Below are positions 1-10,019 of a stretch of 64,000 nt of DNA, in pieces; position 1 is the first letter of the stretch, and each line of letters begins with the position of its first letter. The DNA lies in the NCBI GenBank assembly GCA_963785245.1, contig CAWAUO010000006.1, positions 310,001-374,000 of the forward strand, read 5' to 3'. Made by a program: the position numbers and the translations under genes. Origin of the DNA: JAHEEL01 sp963785245. GTDB taxonomy: Bacteria > Actinomycetota > Acidimicrobiia > Spongiisociales > UBA5794. Under the pieces are notes generated by a model. The model saw only the letters and a program-made list of their open reading frames with translations, was not told the origin of the DNA and made no database searches.

Positions 1-2466
1 GGTCCGAACCGTCCGTTCCGGAGAACCACCGGCTTCTCCGTGTTGGGATCCTGCCCGAGTTCCTTGAGCGGTGCCGCAGCGGTGCGCCCACGGCCCTTCT
101 TCGGCTGGGCGAGCAACGCGAGCGCCGCGGCGAGGTCAACGGTGAAGATCTGGTCTTCATCTTCGAGGCTCCTGGTCTCCTTGCCCCATTTCACGTATGG
201 CCCGTAGCGGCCGTTCTGAGCAGTGATCGGTTTGCCATCCTCGGGATGGTCCCCGATCGTCCTTGGTTGGGTGAGAAGCCGCAGGGCTTCATCCAGTGTC
301 ACCGTATCGAGCGACATGCTCTTGAAGAGCGAGGCCGTCTTGGGCTTCGCCTTCGACTCGAGCATCGCGTTCGCCGAGCTGCACATACGGGCCGTAGCGA
401 CCGGCCTTCGCGAGCACGGTCAGGCCGGTCTCGGGGTCGTCCCCAAGCGCTCGGTCGCCGGACGGCGCTTCGAGCAACTCGGTCGCCCGCTCCACGGTCA
501 GTTCCTCGAGCGCCAGATCCTCCGGGATCGATGCTCGCGCTTCGCCGTGCATGAGATACGGTCCGAACTGGCCGCACCGCGCAACGATGAGTTCTCCATC
601 GGCGGCCTCGCCGATCGGGAATGCGTTGACCTCACGGGGATCGATCCCTTCGAGGACGTCGTCGGACACGAGCGTCTTGAGACCGGGGTGGCCTTCGCTG
701 CCGAAGTAGAATCGGTTCAGGTACGGGACCATCGTCGCCTCGCCACCGGCGATCTTGTCGAGGTCCTCTTCCATCAACGCGGTGAAGTCGTAGTCGACGT
801 AGTCAGCGAAGTGCTCTTCGAGGAGGCCAACGACGGCAAACGCCTTCAGCGTCGGGACGAGCGCTGTGCCCTGCTTTCTCACGTAGTCGCGATCCTGGAT
901 CGTCGAGATGATCGACGCATACGTCGATGGCCGCCCGATACCGAGTTCTTCGAGTCGCTTCACCAGACTGGCCTCGGTGTACCGGGCCGGGGGCTTGGTC
1001 TCGTGGTGTGTCGCTTCCACCGCGACGGCAGCAAGGCCTTGGCCTTCTGCCACGGCCGGCAGATGTGATTCCTGATCGTCACGATCGGCTTCCGGATCAT
1101 CGATGTCTTCGACATAGGCCTTCAGGAACCCGGCGAACAGGATGGTCCGACCGGTCGCCGAGAACACACACGCGCGGCCGCTCGTCGGTCCGGTGCCGGA
1201 GAGTCTCAGTTGGAGGCTCTCTCCCTTGGCATCCCTCATCTGGCTGGCGACGGTCCGCTTCCAGATCAGGTCGTAGAGCCGAGCCTCGTCGGACCTCGGT
1301 CCGAACGAACTGCCAACGATCTTGGGATCCTGGAAGTGCTCACCGGCCGGACGGATCGCTTCGTGTGCCTCCTGCGCTCCCTTGGCCTTCTTGCCGTAGA
1401 ACCGAGGGGCGTCCGGGAGGTACTCCGTGCCGAAGCGCCCGGCGACCAGCGACCGGGCAGCGTCGAGCGCGGCGCCGGAGAGGTTGGTCGAGTCGGTCCT
1501 CATGTAGGTGATGAAGCCGCCCTCGTACAGGCGCTGGGCGGCAGACATCGTCCGCCGGGTCCCGAACCGAAGCTTCCTACCAGCCTCCTGCTGAAGGGTG
1601 GCGGTGCGGAAGGGGGCATAGGGACGCCGGGTGTACGGCTTCCGTTCGACCAACGTCACGCTGAAGTCGGCATCGACGAGTTCGTCGGCAAGACTCGCAG
1701 CCGTCTTGGCGTCGAGGACCACGCGGTCGGCACGGTGAGAGCCGGCCTGGTCGAAGTCGGAACCCGTGGCGACGCGATCACCGTCGACCGCCGCCAACTT
1801 GGCATCGAACGGCGTGTTCTCGTCGCGCGGTGTGAAGGTGCCGGTGACCCCCGAGTACGCAGCAGCAACGAACGCCATGCGTTCGCGCTCGCGATCGACG
1901 ACGATGCGCGTCGCCGGCGACTGGACACGGCCGGCGGACAGGCCGCGCTGTACCTTGCGCCACAGCACCGGTGACACCTCGTATCCGAACAGCCGATCGA
2001 GGACACGGCGCGCCTCCTGGGCGGCGACGACCTGCTTGTCGAGTTCTCTGGGATGATCAACGGCATCCTGGATGGCCTCGGCCGTGATCTCGTGGAAGAC
2101 CATGCGGTGTACCGGGACCTTCGGCTTCAGCACCTCGAGCAGGTGCCAGGCGATCGCTTCGCCTTCGCGGTCCTCATCCGTCGCGAGGTACAGGGAGTCG
2201 CAACCCTTCAACGCCTTGCGGAGAACCGAGACCTGATTCTTGGAGTTCGGTGTGACGACGTACATCGGCTTGAAGCCGTTGTCGATGTCCACGCCGAAGC
2301 GGGTCTCCTTCCAGAGCTTCTTCTTCGCTTCGGACACTTCGCCGACCTTCGTCGGGATATCGCGAATGTGACCGACCGACGATTCGACGAGGAAATCGTC
2401 GCCGAGGTAGCGGCCGATCGTTTTAGCTTTCGCCGGCGATTCGACGATGACGAGGTGTTTGGGCAT
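1..2466 (-). CDS. topA: DNA topoisomerase I, 3' end beyond the window, frameshifted near 360
   Basis: Type IA topoisomerase that relaxes negative supercoils. The start is set at the ATG at 2466 because the Toprim domain begins right there (VIVESPAKAKTIGRYLG). The active-site tyrosine lies in EGGFITYMRTDSTNLS. In the first frame the protein stops at 289 after a nonsense tail. Dropping one base near position 360 (codons GCT-c-GAG) restores the family C-terminal repeat, which then runs on to base 1: ESKAKPKTASLFKSMSLDTV, DEALRLL and a second NGRYGPYVKWG block. The gene therefore carries one extra base relative to its family and is also cut by the window edge. topA is essential, so an assembly indel is more likely than a true pseudogene. 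The GT4 gene lies 96 bases upstream on the same strand. Confidence 0.93.
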
Positions 2467-2562
2467 GGGTGAACAGCACTCAATCGGTTGGGAACGGGGC
2501 TCAACGATGCGGGAGTATGGCCGCTTTGTCAAGACAATGGAGTTTCGGACCGCGGCAGAAGG

Positions 2563-3615
2563 CTACTGGGCGAACCCTTCCCGGAAGCGTTCGACGACCT
2601 TCGGCCACGTGAAGACGTCTTCGACGAACCGCCTCCCGGCGGCCCCCATTGCCGTGGCTGCATCGGGGTCGGCAAGCAGCATCTCGAGGCCTTCGACGAT
2701 GTCGTTCGTCGAGTGGACGACATATCCGGTCTCACCGGGAATCACCGTCTCGGGGGATCCGCCGGAGTCGCCCGCAAGGACGGGGAGACCGGTTGCCGCG
2801 GCTTCCAGGAAGACGAGGCCGAGACCTTCCACCTCGAGCCCACCCCACCGGGAACTGCACGGCATGCAGAACACATCCATCTCGCGATAGAGGTCGGGGA
2901 GGTCGGGCCACGGCACATCGACGGCGAATCGAGTGCGCACACCGAGCTTGTCCGCCAGCTTGCGGAGGCGCCCTTCGGTGCGTCCTTTCCCGACGAGCAG
3001 CACTTCGACCGGCTGGCTGAGTCGCGCGGCTGCCTCGATCACGCGGTGCTGTCCCTTGCGGGGTACGAAACGGGACACACATCCAACAAGCGGAATCTCG
3101 TTGCCGCCGTTCGGCGGCGGAGTGAACGTGCCGATATCGACCCCTGCACCGACGAACACCACATCCTTGCCGGTCAGTCGTCGCACACGATCTGCGGTGA
3201 ACCGGCTGACGGCAAACCGCACATCAGCATCACGCAGCGCCTTGGCGACCGCCTGGCGGGTTCCGGGTGCGGCCGCGGGCAATGTCACTTCCGCCCCGTG
3301 GCTCAGGATCCCGTACGGAACGCCGAGTCGCTCGCGCAGCGCCGGCCCGATGAAGGGCAGCGGGTGGGGAGCGCCGAACAAGATGACGTCCGGATCGAAC
3401 GCAACCGCTCTGGCCTCGATCCAGGCCGCAACCTGCGGGGTCGGCCACATGAACGACGAGCCATTGCGACTGATGCGATCATCGGGGACGGCGGCTTCGT
3501 CGGCCGGTGCGATGATGTGCCACTCGTCTGGGTACGCGTCGATGAGGTTGGCGAGATACTGCTGGATCCCTCCCGGCTTCGGCGGATAGTCGTTGGTGAT
3601 GAGGAGGAGGCGCAT
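2563..3615 (-). CDS. GT4 glycosyltransferase, PimB-like
   Basis: A 350-residue GT-B fold transferase of family GT4. The N-terminus (LLITNDYPPKPGGIQQYL) is the acceptor-side glycine loop typical of actinobacterial phosphatidylinositol mannoside mannosyltransferases. The C-terminal half has the donor-site pattern GLVFLEAAATGLPVLAGDSG, which holds a conserved Glu of the nucleotide-sugar site, followed by PETV. Length is usual for the family. From family knowledge it would move a mannose from GDP-mannose to a lipid acceptor at the inner membrane face. The exact acceptor cannot be read from sequence, so no symbol is given. It follows the histidine phosphatase gene by 6 bases, suggesting co-transcription, with topA downstream. 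Confidence 0.8.
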   Translation of the reverse strand: MRLLLITNDYPPKPGGIQQYLANLIDAYPDEWHIIAPADEAAVPDDRISRNGSSFMWPTPQVAAWIEARAVAFDPDVILFGAPHPLPFIGPALRERLGVPYGILSHGAEVTLPAAAPGTRQAVAKALRDADVRFAVSRFTADRVRRLTGKDVVFVGAGVDIGTFTPPPNGGNEIPLVGCVSRFVPRKGQHRVIEAAARLSQPVEVLLVGKGRTEGRLRKLADKLGVRTRFAVDVPWPDLPDLYREMDVFCMPCSSRWGGLEVEGLGLVFLEAAATGLPVLAGDSGGSPETVIPGETGYVVHSTNDIVEGLEMLLADPDAATAMGAAGRRFVEDVFTWPKVVERFREGFAQ

Positions 3616-3621
3616 CGTCAG

Positions 3622-4923
3622 TCACCGAGATGGATGGCGACGTTGTACGAAGACATGCCGCGGGCCATCTGCGGTGTAGATGATCTCGCAGTGGGCGGTA
3701 TTGCGCGGAATCGGGAACACGTCCCGATTCGCAAACGGGATCCCGAGCAATGCCGCAACATAGGCACGCATCACGCCACCGTGGGTGAACACGCCGACGG
3801 TGCCCGATTCGTTCTCCGCGACACCGGCCGCAGCCTCCGAGAAGCGTTTTCCTGCGTCAGAGAAACGCTCACCCGTGCGACCGCGAGGCTCATCGTGCCC
3901 TTCGGCGAAGATGCGGTGAAAGGATCCGGGATCCTCGGCGTGCGCCTCGGCCCCGGTCAAGCCCTCCCATTCGCCGAAGTGGAGTTCTACGAGGCCATCA
4001 ACCGTCTGGATCGGAACCCCGTTCCCTACCGCAACGGCATGTGCCGTCTCCTGTGCCCGGCCCGACGGCGAAGCCACGACGGCATCGAGCGCCATTCCGG
4101 TGTCCGCGAGGGCCGCTGCCTGGCGGCGTCCGTCTGGCGAGAGCGGCGACTCTCCCCTCCCCCACCAACGATGCTCGAGATTCGCCTCCGTCTCCCCATG
4201 ACGGATCAGCCGAAGACGCGTGCCGCCCGGTCGAGAGGCGTCGCCGTTGAGATGGAGGTCGTCGTTGTATGAGAACACTTCGGCTCGGTCGCCGTTCATC
4301 CGGATCGTGGTAACCGACGTGTTCGAGGGAACCAACATCCCGGACTGGTCAACGGCTCCGACCAGCGACCCGACAATCGTCTGGATCACACCGCCGTGTG
4401 TCACGGCGATTGCCTCCTCGCCATCGTCGACACGGGCGGCAAGCCGGTCGAACGCCCCCCTGACGCGAACGACGAAGTCGGAGAAGCGCTCCCCGCCTGC
4501 GGGTTGGAAGTCGCCGGACCCAAACCGTTCGTTCTCGACCTCCGGGTATCGAGCGCGGATCTCTTCGGAGCGCATGCCGTCCCACACGCCGAGGTCGTAC
4601 TCGCGCCACTCGGCCAGTGGTTCACCTTCACCGATCGCCGCGCATGTCGTCCGTGTGCGACCGAGGTCTGAAGAGATGAGCACGTCCGGTCGGCGCCCGG
4701 TCATGCGACGCCGGAGGAGTTCGACCTGGTGGTGCCCACGACCGCTCAGGGCCGAGTCGGACTGACCCTGCCATCGCCCAGAGATATTGCTGACGGTCTC
4801 GCCGTGTCGAACGAGCGTGATTGTGCGTGCCAGAGAATCCCCTACATCGTGCCTCCGTAGGGTAGAGGGGCCCGGAACGTCCCCATCCCCGGCGAAGCGC
4901 AGCCGGTCGAACGGATCGAACAC
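3622..4923 (-). CDS. tandem histidine phosphatase (two phosphoglycerate-mutase-like domains)
   Basis: Two complete histidine phosphatase domains in one chain. The first has LVRHGET with catalytic His40 and a later VTHGGV. The second has LIRHGETEAN with His242 and FTHGGVM near residue 147 of that half. Single-domain members are about 200 residues, so the 433-residue protein is a duplication or fusion with both active sites apparently intact. The substrate is unknown; family members act on phosphosugars, phosphoglycerate, nucleotides or alpha-ribazole phosphate. The start is uncertain: the ATG at 4923 leaves about 32 residues before the first domain and no better ATG or GTG lies closer. It is 6 bases upstream of the GT4 gene and divergent from the small membrane protein gene. 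Confidence 0.8.
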   Translation of the reverse strand: MFDPFDRLRFAGDGDVPGPSTLRRHDVGDSLARTITLVRHGETVSNISGRWQGQSDSALSGRGHHQVELLRRRMTGRRPDVLISSDLGRTRTTCAAIGEGEPLAEWREYDLGVWDGMRSEEIRARYPEVENERFGSGDFQPAGGERFSDFVVRVRGAFDRLAARVDDGEEAIAVTHGGVIQTIVGSLVGAVDQSGMLVPSNTSVTTIRMNGDRAEVFSYNDDLHLNGDASRPGGTRLRLIRHGETEANLEHRWWGRGESPLSPDGRRQAAALADTGMALDAVVASPSGRAQETAHAVAVGNGVPIQTVDGLVELHFGEWEGLTGAEAHAEDPGSFHRIFAEGHDEPRGRTGERFSDAGKRFSEAAAGVAENESGTVGVFTHGGVMRAYVAALLGIPFANRDVFPIPRNTAHCEIIYTADGPRHVFVQRRHPSR

Positions 4924-4958
4924 GCCGCGAACCGCGTAGGCCGGGGTAGGTTGGCCAC

Positions 4959-5156
4959 ATGCTCGGTGCGATCGCCCAGAACCAAATCAACCTCCCGGAC
5001 GGCGGGGCCGAGGCCGTGGTGTGGGTCGTCATCGCCGCGGTGATCATCGGCCTGTATCTCGTGATCCGGCGCACCCGCCTCAAGTCCCGCGACGCGTACA
5101 TGAACCAGGCCGAACGCGAAGCCGAGATGCGCAAGAACGACCCGGACATGAAGTAG
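4959..5156 (+). CDS. small single-span membrane protein
   Basis: A 65-residue protein with a short polar N-terminus, one hydrophobic helix at about residues 19-36 (VVWVVIAAVIIGLYLVI) and a charged cytoplasmic tail rich in Arg, Glu and Lys. No family is recognised. It stands alone, divergent from the histidine phosphatase gene and convergent with the pyrophosphatase gene, with a hairpin just after its stop. The membrane helix followed by a positive tail (positive-inside) supports a real gene more than chance. Confidence 0.55.
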   Translation: MLGAIAQNQINLPDGGAEAVVWVVIAAVIIGLYLVIRRTRLKSRDAYMNQAEREAEMRKNDPDMK

Positions 5157-5184
5157 TCCACAGCCCCGTTGCGGGCTGCGGACT
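5155..5184. terminator. hairpin between convergent genes
   Basis: Arms at 5155-5166 and 5173-5184 pair over 12 bases with one mismatch around a 6-base loop. It sits in the 47-base gap between the stop of the small membrane protein gene and the stop of hppA, where a shared bidirectional terminator would be expected. No clear T-tract follows. Confidence 0.45.
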
Positions 5185-5203
5185 CCTCCGAAGGTCGCTG
5201 GCT

Positions 5204-7312
5204 CTAGAAGAGTCCGTAGGTCACGAACGCCGACGCGAAGATCAGCGAGACGATCGTCATGACCTTGATGACGATGTTCATCGCCGGACCCGACGTGTCC
5301 TTGAACGGGTCGCCGACCGTGTCGCCCACGACCGCTGCCTTGTGGGCATCCGAGCCCTTGCCGCCGAAGGCACCGGCTTCGATGAACTTCTTGGCGTTGT
5401 CCCACGCCCCACCGGCGTTCGCCATGTAGATCGCCAACAGGAATCCGGAGATCAGCGCACCGGCCAGCAAGCCGCCGAGCATCTCGAGGCTGATGAATCC
5501 AACGATGAGCGGCAGCGCGACGGCCATGGCACCCGGGAGGATCATCTCTCGCAGAGCCGCCCGCGTCGAGATGTCGACGCACTTCTCGTACTCCGGCTTT
5601 GCATCGGGATCGCCCTCACGCAGTCCGGGGATCTCACGGAACTGGCGCCTGACTTCTTCGATCATCTGGTTGGCCGCACGGCCGACCGCCTGGATCGTTT
5701 GCGCAGCAAACAGGTAGGGGAACATCCCGCCGATGAACATGCCGACGATCACCCAGATGCTGAGTATGTCGAGCGCCTCGATCGTGTCCTTGCCTGCTTT
5801 GTCCAGCTCGACGTTTACCGACTGGATGAACGTGAAGAACAGGGCGAGGGCCGTGACGGCCGCAGAACCGATCGCGAAGCCCTTCGCAATGGCGGCCGTG
5901 GTGTTGCCGAGCGAATCCAGCGCGTCGGTCGTCTCGCGAACCTCGGGTGGCAGATGAGCCATCTCGGCGATCCCGCCTGCGTTGTCTGCGATAGGCCCGT
6001 ACGCATCCACCGACACGGTGATGCCGAGCGTAGCGAGCACACCGATCGCGGCAATTGCCACGCCATAGATGCCGCCGCCTTCAACGGCCCAGTCACCGGC
6101 CCAGAAGGCGGCGCCCATGCCGAAGGCGACCACGATGACGGAGTAGGCAGCGGACTTCATGCCTTCGGAGATGCCGGAGAGCACGACCGTTGCCGGTCCG
6201 GTCTGGGCCTGACGCGCAATCTCCTTGACGACCTTGTGCTCATCCGAGGTGAACCACATCGAGATACGCCCGATGATGATTCCGATCACGAGGCCGACGA
6301 GGACGGCGAGGAAGAAACCCCAGTAGTTCTTCACACCCTCAACACCGCTGAACATCAGCGGTGTCAGCGCCCCGACGCCGAGAACCGTGAGTCCGGCAGC
6401 GGCCCAGGTTCCACGTTCGAGGGTTGCCGCGAGGCTGGCCTTGCCCGGACGGACGAGGAACGATCCGATGATCGATGCCAGCATGCCGATGGAGGCGATC
6501 ATCAACGGGTAGAAGACCGCTTGCATCGTGAACGCTTCTCCGGCAACACCGAAGACCAAGATGGCAAACGAGATCGGAGCGACGAGCGATCCGACGTAGG
6601 ACTCGAAGAGATCGGCGCCCATTCCCGCGACGTCACCCACGTTGTCACCGACGTTGTCGGCAATCGTCGCCGGGTTCCGGGGATCGTCCTCTGGGATACC
6701 GGCTTCAACCTTGCCGACCAGGTCGGCACCGACATCGGCCGCCTTGGTGTAGATCCCGCCGCCGACGCGAGAGAACAGCGCGATCGAGGATCCACCGAGG
6801 GCGATGGCTGTGACGACCGCGACCCAATTCTCGAGGTCGAGGACTTCCTTGAACAGCCAGATGCCGAGCGAGAACCCGAGGAGGCCGAGGCCGGCGACGG
6901 TGAACCCCATGACCGCTCCACCGCGGAACACGATCGGGAGAGCGACCTTGATGCCACCGCGCCGAGCACCTTCGGCGGTGCGGGCGTTGGCAGCGGTCGC
7001 GATCCGCATCCCGATGAAGCCGGCCGTGGCCGAGAGCAGGGCCCCGAAGACGTACGCAATCGCTCCCCACGGACGGCCCCACGGAAGGAAGACCAGGATC
7101 AGCACTGCGAGGATGACGACGAAGACCGCCACCGCCCGGTACTCGCGCTTCATGAACGCCATCGAACCCCGGCGGATGGCACCCATGAGGTCCACCATGA
7201 CGGCGTTGCCGGGATCGGCAGACATCACTTGGCGAGCGTAGAAGAAGGCTAGGACAAGGGCGGCCACGCCCATGATCATGGCGACGTAAAGCCACAGCTC
7301 CGGCTGACTCAC
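5204..7312 (-). CDS. hppA: membrane-bound cation-pumping pyrophosphatase, K+-dependent signature
   Basis: An integral membrane pyrophosphatase of about 702 residues that hydrolyses PPi and pumps H+ or Na+. The catalytic loop is unmistakable: GIYTKAADVGADLVGKVEAG followed by NPATIADNVGDNVGDVAGMG. The potassium-class position reads GNTTAAIAKG. K+-independent enzymes carry Lys at the second position after GNTT, whereas K+-dependent ones carry Ala there, so this protein has the K+-dependent signature. Whether it pumps H+ or Na+ cannot be told by eye. A TTG at 7324 is in frame, but GTG at 7312 is preferred because GGGAG lies 5 bases before it. It is monocistronic, with a 331-base upstream gap. Confidence 0.95.
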   Translation of the reverse strand: MSQPELWLYVAMIMGVAALVLAFFYARQVMSADPGNAVMVDLMGAIRRGSMAFMKREYRAVAVFVVILAVLILVFLPWGRPWGAIAYVFGALLSATAGFIGMRIATAANARTAEGARRGGIKVALPIVFRGGAVMGFTVAGLGLLGFSLGIWLFKEVLDLENWVAVVTAIALGGSSIALFSRVGGGIYTKAADVGADLVGKVEAGIPEDDPRNPATIADNVGDNVGDVAGMGADLFESYVGSLVAPISFAILVFGVAGEAFTMQAVFYPLMIASIGMLASIIGSFLVRPGKASLAATLERGTWAAAGLTVLGVGALTPLMFSGVEGVKNYWGFFLAVLVGLVIGIIIGRISMWFTSDEHKVVKEIARQAQTGPATVVLSGISEGMKSAAYSVIVVAFGMGAAFWAGDWAVEGGGIYGVAIAAIGVLATLGITVSVDAYGPIADNAGGIAEMAHLPPEVRETTDALDSLGNTTAAIAKGFAIGSAAVTALALFFTFIQSVNVELDKAGKDTIEALDILSIWVIVGMFIGGMFPYLFAAQTIQAVGRAANQMIEEVRRQFREIPGLREGDPDAKPEYEKCVDISTRAALREMILPGAMAVALPLIVGFISLEMLGGLLAGALISGFLLAIYMANAGGAWDNAKKFIEAGAFGGKGSDAHKAAVVGDTVGDPFKDTSGPAMNIVIKVMTIVSLIFASAFVTYGLF

Positions 7313-7643
7313 AGAATCTCCCAATGTCGATGAATGAGGGCAGGGAGATTATAGATTCGCCTGGGAGCGCCCAATCTGCCCACGATCGTCCGCGGAGAAG
7401 CCTCGCTGAACGAGTTCGGCAGGTCATCATTGCGGCGCTCTGTTGGACAGACATGTCGCGAAGCGAAACAACGGCCTCATATGGCGACGTGACCGCGAAT
7501 CGCTGGTGCTCGTGCTTCGAGGAGTGCGCCGATTTCGGGCTTGGATCACGGCGGTTTCAGAAGTACGGTCGGACCTCGAGTTGGTTGGCAGCGTGGCACC
7601 GGGGCGCCGACCGGGTGATCCCGGTGATCGTCCACAACCGGAT
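7313..7643. other. 331-base gap upstream of hppA
   Basis: This gap lies between the end of the glycosidase-like gene and the start of hppA, both on the minus strand, so it should hold the hppA promoter. No convincing gene, hairpin terminator or riboswitch was seen. Open frames crossing it on the plus strand have no family signature. Confidence 0.4.
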
Positions 7644-9791
7644 TCAGCCCGTGTTGGTGGCGATCACCGCTTCAGCGAAGACTTTGGCACCGTCCTTGAT
7701 CCGCTCGTGCCACGACGGTGTCTGCCACGGTTCCCAGGCGTAGCCGGACGTTTCGAACACTTCATCCCCGACGACGATCGCGATGCCGACTCTCTCGACC
7801 GTTTCAGTGCCGACACTGCCGTCAGCGTCGATTCGATATGCCTGCAAGGAAGACGGATCGGAGAAGCCGATTGCCTGATACGGGGCCCGGATCTCAATCA
7901 CATGACCTTCCGCCGACCAGGTCGACCGGGAATCGAAACCTTCGTCGATCGGGTCGGTGGTCCCGAAGACCATCTCGCCGGGGGCGATCATCTCGGCTGC
8001 GAGGCTCTGGCCAGTGGAAGGAACGACGAGCGGACGGTTGACGACGAGGCGATGAGTATTCCAGACGCCGCTTCCCTCCTGGAAGTCGGTGGGGTTGACC
8101 GACTCATAGCCTCTCTTCCACGAATACTGAATGGCATAGGGATCGTTGGAGGCCCGCACGAGCATGCGCCCCTCGTCCCCATCGAGCACGATCGCGTAGT
8201 CGGATTCTGGGTCGATTCCGTCGGTGTTCGGCAATCCCCCGCCTTCGCCGGCGAGGACGTCGAACCCGATCACCACCGGCGTCTCAGACCACAGATCGGG
8301 ATCGTCGGTACGGATACGGAGGTAGAGGTAGGACTCGTCCTTGAGCGCCCTCACCTCACGTACCGATCGGGTGGACTCGAAGATCACCTGGGAACTGTTC
8401 TCGGTCCATTCTCCGTCGTCGCCGTCGAGAACGACCTTCTGAGCCGACCCCGGATCGGTTGCCACAACCCCGAAATTGGCCTCGTTTGTCCACGGATTGG
8501 CCCACAGGCTCCTTCGGTCGGGCGGGAGCTCGTAGTCGATCGTGTTCCAGGTGAATTTGAACCACTCGTCGGTCCACTCGAACACAAGTGCGCCCGAGAG
8601 GCCGACCGCTTCGATGGTGCTCAACAGGTCGGCGTTTATTGCCATCTGGTCTCGTTCGTTGTGCGCCCCCTGATTCCGGCCCTGCGGCCCAAAGTGGGCT
8701 GAAGCCATGCCCGAGGGAACCCCAAACTCGGTGATGACAACCGGGATGCCAGCGTGGTGTTCTTTCAGCTTGGTGAGGTACCCGGCGTAGTTGTCGTCCT
8801 CGCCGTCCAGCTTGAATCCAGCGATCCCCTCCTCGTAGCGCTGGAAGTCGGGATAGTACGGGTAGGCGTGATAGCTGGCGTAGTAGCCCCCTGGCCACAA
8901 CGAGGTCGCCCGCACGTGATTGTGGTCGACGCCAACCAGATCCTCTCGCTCGAGTGGTTCGTCGGGGTGGCGAAGCGGGTCGGTGGTCGGCCAATTGACA
9001 AACGTCATCGGCATCGTCACCCCATGTCCGGCCTCGAGTTCGGCCAGGTGGTCGAGCATCCCTGCGAGCCACACCTCGGTGGGAGAAGAGTCGGCGGTGT
9101 TCTCGAAGTAGTCGCCCCGATATCCAGGTCTGCCCGCGTTGGCGATGTCGGAGGCCGACGTGGCGAAGGGATCCCACTCAACGCCGATCGCCCACGACAT
9201 CAGCCAAGGTGAGACGTCGGCGTCATAGGCACCGCCGGCGTGGCCCGGACGGTCTGGCACGACGATGTCGCCATGAACGACCTCGACCGCTCTCTCAATT
9301 TCTGTCCTGAACTCGGCGACGATTTCCGAATCGAACAGGTCGAAGGTCTCGTAGAACCGCTCTTCCGGGATCCACACTCCGTGGATCAACAACAACGGAG
9401 CCTCTGGATTTGCCAGGTTGTAGGCCCGCAGTTCTTGGTAGAAAGCTGGCGGCATGATCGTGTAGACCCGAAGCGCCCGAAAACCCATGTCCGCCATTTG
9501 CGGGAACCAACGCTGGAAGTGTTCCCCGGTGATCGCCTGCTCCCCCGGTTGGCGCCCGGGGATGGTGGGCCCGAGGTTCACTCCGGCAACGAACTCCCGG
9601 ATGCCCGCACCGGTGTTGATCAGGAGTCGGTCCCCTTCGACTCGTGCAAAGCTGGCAAGTCCACCCTCGGTCGTCGTCACAGGACCCCAGTCACCCGTCG
9701 TCGGAGCGTCGGGCGCGACCGGCACGACGTCGCCGCAAGAGGCAACGAGCATCGCCAAGGCGACCGCAAGAATGGGTATGCGCACAGTCAT
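7644..9791 (-). CDS. lipoprotein with glycoside-hydrolase-like TIM barrel and C-terminal beta domain
   Basis: A 715-residue exported protein. The ATG at 9791 is chosen because a lipoprotein signal follows at once (MTVRIPILAV to LVASC, Cys19). The central part looks like a glycosidase TIM barrel: FQRWFPQMADMGFRALRVYT early, and VVITEFGVPSG late with a candidate catalytic Glu at the end of a strand. The last 220 or so residues form a separate beta-rich region (DGEWTENSSQVIFES, SYLYLRIRTDDP) resembling a DOMON/CBM9-type carbohydrate-binding module. It probably trims or binds a surface polysaccharide. It is divergent from the LCP gene and close to the GT2 synthase operon, which suggests a shared envelope-polymer role. 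GH family number not assigned. Confidence 0.72.
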   Translation of the reverse strand: MTVRIPILAVALAMLVASCGDVVPVAPDAPTTGDWGPVTTTEGGLASFARVEGDRLLINTGAGIREFVAGVNLGPTIPGRQPGEQAITGEHFQRWFPQMADMGFRALRVYTIMPPAFYQELRAYNLANPEAPLLLIHGVWIPEERFYETFDLFDSEIVAEFRTEIERAVEVVHGDIVVPDRPGHAGGAYDADVSPWLMSWAIGVEWDPFATSASDIANAGRPGYRGDYFENTADSSPTEVWLAGMLDHLAELEAGHGVTMPMTFVNWPTTDPLRHPDEPLEREDLVGVDHNHVRATSLWPGGYYASYHAYPYYPDFQRYEEGIAGFKLDGEDDNYAGYLTKLKEHHAGIPVVITEFGVPSGMASAHFGPQGRNQGAHNERDQMAINADLLSTIEAVGLSGALVFEWTDEWFKFTWNTIDYELPPDRRSLWANPWTNEANFGVVATDPGSAQKVVLDGDDGEWTENSSQVIFESTRSVREVRALKDESYLYLRIRTDDPDLWSETPVVIGFDVLAGEGGGLPNTDGIDPESDYAIVLDGDEGRMLVRASNDPYAIQYSWKRGYESVNPTDFQEGSGVWNTHRLVVNRPLVVPSTGQSLAAEMIAPGEMVFGTTDPIDEGFDSRSTWSAEGHVIEIRAPYQAIGFSDPSSLQAYRIDADGSVGTETVERVGIAIVVGDEVFETSGYAWEPWQTPSWHERIKDGAKVFAEAVIATNTG

Positions 9792-10019
9792 AGGGTTGTC
9801 GGCGCCCCAGGCCGCCACTTGAGCGAACCGATCCCGCGCTCCACGCGCAACTCCGAAGCCACGAGGGGTCTCCTCGGGCCGCTGCTTCGACACACCTCGG
9901 ACAACCCTGCCGTTCAGTGTCGAGCCGGGGCGGATTTGAAGCGACCATACGAAGGGCCAGGGCGACGCCCGTCACAAGATACGCACGATCACGCCGATCC
10001 GACCGTACGATGCTCAACC

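Noticed and set aside
289..2466. Reading topA as a complete 725-residue gene ending at 289
   Set aside because: The last residues before that stop do not match the family, while the adjacent frame carries the conserved C-terminal repeats on to base 1.
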